A stretch of DNA of 64,000 bases from JABWBD01 sp040768665 (GTDB taxonomy: Bacteria > Planctomycetota > Planctomycetia > Pirellulales > Thermoguttaceae). Positions 25,984-35,200 of the stretch are shown piece after piece. Within the stretch, counting starts at the first letter, position 1. Every line of letters starts with the position of its first letter. Both the position numbers and the translations under genes were made by a program. The notes under the pieces are model-generated. The model was not told the origin of the DNA and searched no databases. It saw nothing but the letters and a program-made list of their open reading frames with translations. The stretch is taken from NCBI GenBank assembly GCA_040768665.1, contig JAXGMN010000012.1, positions 186,001 through 250,000 of the forward strand, in the 5' to 3' direction.

Positions 25984-27048
25984 ATGCGCTCTGCAACTCG
26001 TCGTGTCGGCTTTACTTTGGTGGAATTGCTGGTGGTGATTGCCATTATCGGCATCTTGATCGCACTGCTCCTCCCCGCAGTGCAGGCGGCACGGGAGGCC
26101 GCCCGGCGCTCGCAGTGCACCAACAACCTGAAACAGGTTGCACTGGCGGTTCACAACTACGCCGACGCATTCAAGTGCTTCCCTTCCGGATTCATCTCCA
26201 GCCTCCCGGCACTCCCGACCAGCGCTTCGGCGGCAGAACCGTCGGTCTGGACGTGGGGGGCGCTGGTTCTGCCTTACGTCGAGCAGACCAGCTTGAGTGA
26301 CATATTGCAGGTTGGAAACCGCACTTTGCAGCAGAACCTGTCGATCCCCGCGGGCCTGGCCGCGCTGCAGACGCCGGTGGCCACGTTTGTTTGCCCGTCG
26401 GACGTCGGTCCTGCTTTGAACGATTTTGGCGTCAAGTATGGCGCCACAACTGTGTACCCCAACACTTCAACTCAGTTCACGAGTTACGAGAAGTGCGTGA
26501 CGAGCAACGGGACCGACCGAATTCCAATCGCGAAGTCCAACTACGTGGGAGTGTGCTCCATCGGCGACAGCATGACACCACCCAGCGGCGACGTCGGTGC
26601 GTACGGCGCGCCGGTCGGAGTGTTCTTCTGGAACTCCTCAATACAATTCCGAGATGTCACCGACGGAACGAGCAATACTGCAATGCTCGGAGAGCGGTGT
26701 TACAAGCTCGGGAACTTGCTCATGGGCGCGGGGACGGTTTTCGGATGTAGTCCTTTGGCAAGCGGGTACAGCAGCCGCACACGGGCAATTAATAACGCTC
26801 TGGGAATCCCCTATTGGGGAATGAACCAGACGGTGACCCAGTGGCAGCATCAAAACCGTGGCTTCAGCAGCGTGCACCCCGGCGGGGCTCAATTCGCATT
26901 GTGCGACGGCTCGGTTCGCTTCATTAGCGACACCATTGACTTTCGCGCGAATAGCATAGGAGGCATGACCAGCCCGAACGATGGGTGCGACAGCACCTTT
27001 GAGCGGTTGCTGTCGAGGAACGACAATCAGGTGGTCGGGGATTTCTAG
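25984..27048 (+). CDS. DUF1559 prepilin-type protein
   Basis: The 354-residue product has a type IV prepilin N-terminus (RRVGFTLVELLVVIAIIGIL), with the expected Gly before Phe for prepilin peptidase cleavage, and then the DUF1559 domain (LPAVQAAREAARRSQCTNNLKQ). Near the C-terminus is H-P-G-G-A-Q-F-A-L-C-D-G, the H-X9-DG motif of this planctomycete family. DUF1559 proteins are expanded in Planctomycetota and are thought to form surface pilin-like structures; their function is not established. GGAGG 8 bases before ATG 25984 fixes the start. A small lipoprotein gene follows. Confidence 0.95.
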   Translation: MRSATRRVGFTLVELLVVIAIIGILIALLLPAVQAAREAARRSQCTNNLKQVALAVHNYADAFKCFPSGFISSLPALPTSASAAEPSVWTWGALVLPYVEQTSLSDILQVGNRTLQQNLSIPAGLAALQTPVATFVCPSDVGPALNDFGVKYGATTVYPNTSTQFTSYEKCVTSNGTDRIPIAKSNYVGVCSIGDSMTPPSGDVGAYGAPVGVFFWNSSIQFRDVTDGTSNTAMLGERCYKLGNLLMGAGTVFGCSPLASGYSSRTRAINNALGIPYWGMNQTVTQWQHQNRGFSSVHPGGAQFALCDGSVRFISDTIDFRANSIGGMTSPNDGCDSTFERLLSRNDNQVVGDF

Positions 27049-27207
27049 GCACTCATTCCGGCAAGGAAGCCGAGGCTTACTGCTGAGGCGAATGGGCAGC
27101 CGTGAATCAAGGGACGCACGTCTATTGTGGGAGCCGACGAGGATCGTCGGCTCTCCACGAACACGTCTTGGGTCCGCTTCTTATTTCCAACAGAAAGTGA
27201 GGGCGAC

Positions 27208-27603
27208 ATGATCTATCCACGCGGGTTGGGGTTTGTTGTGGTCGCTTGCGCGATGGGGCTGGCGATTGCGGGGTGTGGCAGGAGTGATCTGCCCGAATTG
27301 GGACGCGTGCAAGGCACCGTCACGCTCGACGGGAAGCCGATTCCCGAGGCGGCCGTCGGGTTCTATCCGCTATCGGGCGGCCGCCAAGCTCTCTCGACCA
27401 TCGACAACGAGGGCAAGTACGACCTGATCTTCGTCCACGGCGTTAGCGGGGCCAAGACGGGCATGAACGAGGTTACCGTTTTTTGGCCCGACGGGACGGA
27501 GCCCACCGCGGCGATCCCGGCGAAGTATAACACGAAGTCGGAATTGAAGTTCGACGTCAAGCCCGGAAAGAACACGTTCGACATCAAGATGGAATCGAAC
27601 TAG
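27208..27603 (+). CDS. Small lipoprotein with carboxypeptidase-regulatory-like fold
   Basis: The 131-residue product has a signal peptide ending in a lipobox (LAIAGCGRS, Cys ~23), so it is probably lipid-anchored. The mature part, GRVQGTVTLDGKPIPEAAVGFYP through NEGKYDLIF and GKNTFDIKM, has the pattern of a single transthyretin/carboxypeptidase-regulatory-like beta domain. Such lipoproteins frequently follow DUF1559 genes in planctomycetes, as here, which suggests a shared surface assembly. That partnership is inferred from position. Confidence 0.85.
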   Translation: MIYPRGLGFVVVACAMGLAIAGCGRSDLPELGRVQGTVTLDGKPIPEAAVGFYPLSGGRQALSTIDNEGKYDLIFVHGVSGAKTGMNEVTVFWPDGTEPTAAIPAKYNTKSELKFDVKPGKNTFDIKMESN

Positions 27604-27624
27604 AGACACGCTTGGGGCAATGTT

Positions 27625-29199
27625 ATGACTTTGCTGCGCCGTGCTTCCGTGTTGCTGATCGGCGTGTTGCTGGCAAACATCGCTCGCGCCGATTCGTTTC
27701 GTGTGCTGCCCTACGTGCAGAATCCGGCCCCTGACGCGATGACCGTCCGCTGGCTGTCCGGCGCGGGAGAACCGGGTGTGCTCACGCTGAAAACGGCCGA
27801 CGGGCCGCTGGTGCTCACCTCGACGCCGAGGAAAGCGGAAACCCTAGCCTACAATCCCTTCAAGCCGGAACCGGGCGGCCCGCATCCCGGCTTGCCCTGG
27901 CTGCACAGCGTGCGCGTGACCGGCCTGAAACCGGCAACGGAGTACCCTTACCGCGTGCAGCAGGGGACACAGCAGCACGGAGGGACTTTCCGGACCGCCC
28001 CGGCCGCCGATCAGGCGATCCGGTTCATCGTGTACTCCGACTCCGAGACCGAGCCCGAATCGACGACCAGCCCGCCGGTGGATTGGCCTGTTGCGCCCAA
28101 CAGCAATCGGCCTGAGGGCCTCACGCGGTATCTTGTGGACCAGACCACCGGCTACCGTGAGAACTGCCGACTCATCGCTTCGCGGCGGCCGGATTTTCTC
28201 GCCATCGTCGGCGATATTGTGGAAACGGGAGGCGAGCAGCGCGACTGGGACGAATTCTGGCGACACAACGCGGGCGAGTACGGCACAGTGGCCAGCAATG
28301 TGCCGATCTTGCCCGCCTTGGGAAATCACGAGAACTACGCGGGCCCCGGCGGAGGCTACTCGGCCGAAGGGGCCAACTTCGCAACCGGCAAGTACCTGAC
28401 GTATTTCGATGTTCCGTCGAATCACGCCGCCAACAACAAGCATCGGGGACGCTACTACGCGGTCGTTTACGGGCCCATTACGCTCATCACGCTCGATTCC
28501 AGCGACGGACTGCCGCACCAGGCGGCATCAGATACCAACCACATGCTCGAGGGGAGCCATGCTCCCGACTTCAACCCCGGTTCCGAACAATACCGTTGGC
28601 TGGAGGCGGAGTTGGCGAAGGCCCAACAGACGAGCCGTTTTACCTTCGTACAGTTCCACCATACGATGTACGGCTCGGGCCCGCACAGCATTCCTTTCGG
28701 CACGACCGGTTTCTCGCAGCAGTCGGGGATTGCCATGCGGGTAATCCTGCCGCTGATGCTGCGCTATGGCGTCGATGCCGTTTTCTCCGGGCACGATGAA
28801 CTGCAGGAGCGGTCCATGGTGACGGGTGCCGAAAGGCTTCCCGATGGCACCCAGCGCCCGCACCAGATCCATTGCTACGACGTCGGGATGGGCGGCGACG
28901 GTCTGCGAGGACCTTCGGAAGGCTTCGAGAACCCGTACAGAGAGTTCCTTGCGCACCAGGACGCGCCGGAAGTCTGGAAGGGGCGTCAACTCGTCTCCGG
29001 CGGAAAGCACTACGGCCACCTGGAAGTGAACGTCGCGCCCGGAACCGATGGACAATGGCAGGCGGAGATCACACCGGTGTGTGTGTTTCCGCTGCTCGAC
29101 CCGGACGGCAAACTCAGCGGCTGGGAGCGCCGCACCTATGATGATGTGGTGACGCTGACCGCGGCAGCCGCCGGAAAAGCCTCTGCGAAAAGGGAATAG
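27625..29199 (+). CDS. Exported metallophosphoesterase (purple acid phosphatase-like)
   Basis: The 524-residue product has a signal peptide (LLIGVLLANIARA), an N-terminal fibronectin-like domain (MTVRWLSGAGEPGV to GLKPATEYPYRVQQ) and a calcineurin-like phosphoesterase domain. Metal-ligand motifs visible are YSDSE, AIVGDIVE (~195-202), ALGNHENY (~230) and VQFHHTMY. The last motif, usually GHxH, reads GHDELQERS, so the second His is changed. It probably hydrolyses phosphate esters in the periplasm or outside the cell. It lies 21 bases after the lipoprotein stop and converges on the helicase gene with a palindromic repeat between them. Confidence 0.85.
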   Translation: MTLLRRASVLLIGVLLANIARADSFRVLPYVQNPAPDAMTVRWLSGAGEPGVLTLKTADGPLVLTSTPRKAETLAYNPFKPEPGGPHPGLPWLHSVRVTGLKPATEYPYRVQQGTQQHGGTFRTAPAADQAIRFIVYSDSETEPESTTSPPVDWPVAPNSNRPEGLTRYLVDQTTGYRENCRLIASRRPDFLAIVGDIVETGGEQRDWDEFWRHNAGEYGTVASNVPILPALGNHENYAGPGGGYSAEGANFATGKYLTYFDVPSNHAANNKHRGRYYAVVYGPITLITLDSSDGLPHQAASDTNHMLEGSHAPDFNPGSEQYRWLEAELAKAQQTSRFTFVQFHHTMYGSGPHSIPFGTTGFSQQSGIAMRVILPLMLRYGVDAVFSGHDELQERSMVTGAERLPDGTQRPHQIHCYDVGMGGDGLRGPSEGFENPYREFLAHQDAPEVWKGRQLVSGGKHYGHLEVNVAPGTDGQWQAEITPVCVFPLLDPDGKLSGWERRTYDDVVTLTAAAAGKASAKRE

Positions 29200-29222
29200 A
29201 AGACCTCTCAGCGCGAGGAGAA

Positions 29223-29295
29223 GGGGACAGGCACATTCTGCTCCGAAGACTCCGCAAAATGAGCCAGTCCCCGACGGTTTTGAGACAGGCTCTCA
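29223..29295 (-). repeat. Short-form palindromic element between convergent genes
   Basis: GGGGACAGGCACATTCTGC (29223 onward) faces GCAAAATGAGCCAGTCCCC (ending 29272) around a 12-base loop, giving a 19-base stem with few mismatches. CGGTTTTGAGACAGGCTCT follows. The TGA of the giant helicase gene (29293-29295) is at the edge of this flank. As a symmetric hairpin between converging genes it could serve as a two-way transcription stop. Confidence 0.7.
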
Positions 29296-32200
29296 GGACG
29301 ACCTTTTGAGCCCGGAGACCTTCTTTTTCCTGGCCGCTTTCTTCTTCGCGGGTGCTGCCGCGTGTTCTTGAGGAGTCTCGAAGCTCTGCGCCCGCTGGCA
29401 CTGGAACGACTTTTTGACAGTCTTGCTGACAAAGCGAGTAAGCTCGGCACGCTCGTAGATGTCGCCGCCCCAGCCTCGGTAGGCGCTTGCGGCGTGCTGG
29501 GGATGGCAGACGTAGAGCCAATCGGCGGCGCGGGTGAGGGCGACGTAGAAGAGGCGGCGTTCTTCTTCGAGCTTGTCGGGATCCCACTCGCTTTGCTGCC
29601 ACGGGATCTTGCCTTCCGCGGCATGCAGCACGTAGACGACGCGCCACTCGAGGCCCTTGGCGGAGTGCATCGTGCTGAGTACCAGAGGGTCGCGCCGCCG
29701 CCGATCCTGCGGCAAGTCGGCCGTGCTGGTCGGCGGGTCGATGGCCAGGTCGGCCAGCATGGAAGCGCGGTCGGGGAACCGGGAAGCGATCTGTTCGAGC
29801 TGCTCCAGGTCGGCAAGGCGCTGGGGCGCGTTCTCGAAATTCTCCTCGAGGATCGGCTGATAGAAGTCGATCGCCCGGCGAATCTGGCGGCGGAGGTCGC
29901 CGTCTCCGTCCCCGCCGAGTGAGGTCATCAGTTCGACGAATTCCGGCCAGATCTCTTTGCTCTTAGCGGGGACTTTCGCTTTCTGCCAGGCGTCGAACCG
30001 TCCCTCCGCCGCGACGAGCTCTTCGAGCAGATCGCCGGCCTTCTTGGGCCCGATGCCGGAAAGAAGGCACAGCGCGCGGTTCCCGGAGACGTCGTCGCGG
30101 GGGTTTTCCGCGAGTCGGATCAGCGAGAGGAGATCCTTCACGTGGGCCGCTTCCACGAATTTCAGCCCGCCATACTTGACGAAGTCGATGCGATGCCTGG
30201 CCAGCTCTCCTTCGAGCAGGATGCTGTGGTGGGATGCGCGGAAGAGGACGGCCTGCTGAGAGTACGGAATGCCCGCCTTCTGATGCTGGCGGATCCGCTC
30301 GGCAACGAATTGGGCCTGCTCGTCCTCGTCGTAGCAGGTGATCAACTGCGGCGACACCCCGGCGGACCGCTCGGACCAGAGCTCCTTGGCGAATCCCTCG
30401 CTCGATTCGGCGATGACCCGGTTGGTCATCGCGAGGAGGGGCTGGGTGCTGCGGTAGTTCTGTTCGAGCTTGACGATCTGGGCGCCGGGGAACTGCTTGG
30501 GGAAATCGAGGATGTTGCGGACCGTGGCGGCGCGGAAGGAGTAGATCGACTGGGCGTCGTCGCCGACGGCGGTCATTCCGCGGCCTTCGGGCGACATGAG
30601 CTTGAGCAGCCGGGCCTGGAGGCGATTGGTATCCTGGTATTCGTCGACGAGGACGTAGTCGAAGCGGCTGCGGATTTGGGGTCCGGCCTCGGGATGCTCA
30701 AGCAGGTCGCACCATTTGAGCAACAGATCGTCGAAATCGAAGAGGGCCCGTTCGGCCTTTCGCTGGTTGTACGCCTTGAAGAGCTGCGATAGCGGCTCGG
30801 CGTAAGACTCGTGCTGGGAGAACTGGGAAGCGAGGACCTTCTTGAGCGGCAGTTCGGCGTTGACCGAGTAGCTGTGGATGGCCATGCAGCCGCGCTTCTT
30901 GGGGAAATGCTTGTCGCCTTTGCCCAGGTCGAGATCGCGGCAGATCGCGGCCATGAGGTCTTCCGCGTCGCCCTGGTCGAGGACGGTGAACCGCGGATTG
31001 ATGTCGATCGCCTTGCCGGCGAGGCGCAGGAGCCTCATGCCGGTGCCGTGGAAGGTGCCGCCCCAGACCTGGCGGCCCACGTCGGCCTGCCGGAGCGCCT
31101 CCTCGACGCGGCGGAGCATCTCGCCGGCGGCGCGGCGCGTGAAGGTCAAGAGGAGGATGCGGTGGGGAGCGACTCCCTGTGAGATCAGCCACGCGACGCG
31201 GTGCACCAGCGTGGTGGTTTTGCCCGTTCCGGCTCCGGCGATGATCAACAGAGGATCGTCGCCGTGGCGGGCGGCCTCGCGCTGTTGGTCGTTGAGCCGG
31301 GAGAGGATCGTGTCGGCTTTGCGCTTGGGCATGGTTTGGCCCTCGGTTTTCTCGATGGGGATTTCTTCGGTGGGAACATGCGGCGGATCGACTCGAAGAG
31401 GCCCTGACACGACGGGGACAGGCACCTCTGCAGTTCCCTGGTTTTCAAGGCTTTTCACGGTGGGAACATGCGGCTCATCGACTCGAACGTGCGCATCTTT
31501 CGTCGCGACCGTGGGATCGGCCAGGGCCGGTTTGCGGCCTCGCCGTTTCTTCGGCGCGGCGGTTTCTGCGGTCGTTTCCGGCGACAAGACAGGTGGAAGC
31601 ACCGCGGGTTCCGCCTTGTAGCACTCGCTCGCTCGATAGAGCGTGGCGCGGGCGCCGTCGTCGAGTTCAAAGGAAGTCTGATCGCCGCAGCGGGAAACGG
31701 ACTCGATCAGCGCTCGCATATAGGCCAGTCCTCGTGCGGCCTCCGGGAGGTCGAGGACTTCGGGGGGCGCTTCCAGCAGGGGCCGCGGCAGGCAGACCAC
31801 GCATTTCGAACGCGCTCGCGTGATCGCCACGTTCAGACGGTTCAGCCCATAGATGAACTCGGCTTCCTCCATGGCGAACTCGGGGTCGGAGACACCGTAG
31901 CTGACGATCACGGCGTCGGCCTCCTGGCCCTGCATCTTGTCGACCGTGTCGACCAGCGGCGGAGATTGCCACATCCGCTGCCGCCGCAGTTCACGCCGGA
32001 TCGTTCTGATCTGCGCGCGATGGGGGCTGACGACAAACACACCATCGCGGAAGAAGGCCGCGTCGTCGGCAAACAGTTGGCCGCCCTCGCGGCGGAGCGT
32101 GGTGCGAAGCGCCGTTATCAGCTTGGCGACGAGTTGGGCCTCCAGGGGGTTCTCCCGCGCGGCCCAGACGCCGTCGAGTACGACGAAGACCAGCGGGAAC

Positions 32201-35200
32201 TGCGGATCGAGACATGCTTCCACAAGCGGGTCGAGACATCGCTGGGGCATGAGATCCAGCCGCCGCGCGGCGATCGCGTCGTCGAAGCTACGGTATTCCG
32301 GCCCGTAGAGCAAACCGGCCGCGAAACTCGTGAGCACCTCGTTCATGCGGAAGTTCTCGGTGAGTTGCCGGACGAGAGAGGTGCCGGTGGGGCGGTCGGC
32401 AAGCGTCGGAGCGCTCTGCCGGGCGCGGCTTCCTGCCACAGCTTCGAAGATCGAACGGTGCAGCACCGGCTCCTCGGGCGCCGCTTCGGGATACGTGCCG
32501 ACCACGATGGGCGGAAGCTGGAGATGATCGCCCGCCAACACCAGGCGGCCTTGCTTGCCCGCCAAGCCAATGGGCACGGCCGCTTCGGGCACGCGGACTT
32601 GCGAGGCTTCGTCGATCACGACGAGGTCGAACGGCGGCACCTCGCCGTATTGTTTCAAACAGGAGTAGACGGTGGCCCCGACGATCGCCTGCGCGCGATC
32701 CGTCAACCACTGGCCCAGATAGCTCTCGTCGACCAACTCGACTGCGTCGGAGGGTTCGCCTTGCCAACTCTTAGCTTTGCCGATGGCAGCCTTCGAGCCG
32801 GAGAAGGGGACAGGCCCGTTTTGCTCCGAAGACTCCGCAAAATGAGCCAGTCCCCGAGGGTTTTGGGATAGGCTCTTATTGTGCGGTTGGCAAGTGTCGC
32901 GGATTGCCGCCATTTTCCGTAACAGATTCTCAATAGCGGCATGGGTGAAGGCGGTGACCAGCACGCGAAACGGCCTCTTCGCCTGTGCATGGGCATCGGC
33001 CAGGATGAGGATGGCGACTGCCAGGAAATGGGTCTTGCCGGTGCCGGGCGGTCCCCAGACGGGCACGACTCGGCGCCGGCAGATCTCGCGAAACGCGTCG
33101 GCCTGGCTCTCGGTCAGCCGCATCGCCGGCACCTGTTGCTCCACCGCTTGCATGACATCGTCCGGCAGGCCCACCGGCTCGCTCGCCTCGGACGGGTCTT
33201 GCAAGAGGCGAAGAAAGAGGTCGTGGACCTCGGCGCCGCCGGTGCGGAGGAACTCCACGACGCGGTCGGTCGTGAAATCGGTGAACCGCGGATGCAGCAA
33301 CAGCCGCCGGCCCGGCTGCGGATCGTCGCCTTCAAAAGGGCGGTGGTACTGGACCGTCAGGGCCGAGGGCGTGCCCAGCGAGTCGCGTTCGACGCGGGTC
33401 ACACCGGCCAGGGCCAAGTCCTGCTGTTTGCGGCCTTGCCAGAGGTGGGCGCGGCAGGCGTAGTCGCGGTATTCGAGCTGGGCCCGGCGGCCGGTCTCGC
33501 TGTCGGTGACCAACAACCATTCGGGATAGCCCCCCGGCTCGATCTCCATGGAGCCTCCCACGATCGCAAACTGGTCTGCGGATCGCGCCTCCAACTCCAC
33601 GACCTTGCCCATCAGAAGCTGCACGGGCCGCGGCTCGCAGCGGATATTGCGGGTTTCCAGGCATCGCAGCAGGCTCTCGTAGCGGGCGAAGAACGCCAGC
33701 CGCGAAAGCAACGGGTGGGCAAACTCTTGCCGCGTGGGCAGCGTGAACTTGGACGACCAGGCGAAGATTGCGTCTTGCGCCTGATGCCGCACGCCCTGCA
33801 ACAGGGCCCACATCCCGTGCAGCCTTGCCCGCGCCTGATCGGCGATCTGGCCGAGGGTGTCGGTCTTGCCGCGATACCAGGCGGCATGGATCGGCTCGGC
33901 GCGCATGCCCGGTCCGAGCGGGAAATGGAAGTAGTCGTTCCGCCGCAGGCGGAAGCGGCTTCCCAGCGACTCGAGGACCTCCGGCAGGGTATAGCTGACT
34001 TCGACGGGCAGGGCCAGCACGTGCCCCAGCGCATCGAGGAGCACCACGAGCGGGAACGGCACTTCGCGGTCGGGATGGTCGTTGGCGGCCAGGAGCTCGG
34101 GCGCCTGGAAGTGGAACAGGAGCGTCATCGCCTCTTCGGCCAGTTGCGGGTCGCGGAGACATTCCATGAGCCACGAGATCACGAGCGACCGCTCTTGCTC
34201 GCTCAACACGTAGGCTTGCAGGCTGAGTTGGTCTTTCCAGTCGCGGCCCTGGTTGTACTGGTGGACGCCGACGATGATCTCGTGCAAGAGGTGGACCCAC
34301 TCGCGCCGGATGCCGTCGACCGCTTGCGGGGATTCGGCCACAAGCACCAGCGGCTGCGACTTGGCGCCGTCGAAGAGCCGCGATTGGACTTCATCGGAGA
34401 AGACGGCCTTGCGAAGGTCCTTGCGGACCGTCACGTAGATGCCCGCCAGATAAACCGACTCGCCCAGGGGCTCCTGCTGGAGCGTGAGCAGCAGGCCGAC
34501 GTTCTCTCCGCGTGAAAGCGAGGGCGAGGCCGCCCCGTGGGGCTGAGGCCTGTTCTGATCCAACGCGGCCACCTGGTTCACGAGCCGGGGCCGGCGGCCG
34601 GCCAGCGAGGCACAGCGGGAGAGGACCTCGTCGGCGTCGGGCCGCTCGAGAAAATGGCCCAGTTCCGCGGTGCTCCGCACTCCGGCCCGTTCGTGCAAGA
34701 ACCGTTTGCCCCAAGGCGTGAGGTGCGCCAAGCGGGAGAGGTCGTCGGTCCGCTGCATTTCGCTCCAGCAGTGGCGGAAGAACTCGCACCATTCACAGCG
34801 GAACTGCACGTGCCAGCGTGCCTGATGGGCCTCGGTCCGAAGCACGCGCACCAGATCGTGGCGGAGGAAGCTTTCCAGGTGAGGCCGGAAGTCGCCCAGG
34901 GGAAACTCGGTCGCAGCGGCCTGCCCGCCGAGCCAGACGGCCCCGATGCCGAGATCGACGCGGGCGTCGTCGATCCGCTCGTCGCGGAGGATGGCATCCA
35001 GTTCCAAGGCGTAAAGGAGCACCTGCACGCGGTGCGTCAACTGCAGCGACTCGCCCCGCTTGAGATCGATCAGCCGCAGGCGGCGACGGCCTTGTTCGTC
35101 GCCAAGCGCCTCGATCAGATCGGGATGATTGTCGCTGAGGGTCACCAGCGTCGGATCGATCCCGTAGCGCGAGTAGAACACAGGCGGCAGGTGCAACGTG

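Noticed and set aside
29293..31332. Separate UvrD gene starting at ATG 31332
   Set aside because: It has a fair ribosome site and a normal UvrD length, but the frame upstream is continuously open with coding composition, so it is reported as part of the fusion with internal initiation left open.
32941..34515. Long plus-strand frames opposite the nuclease-helicase ORF
   Set aside because: The minus strand carries intact nuclease and helicase motifs over the same span; the plus frames show none.
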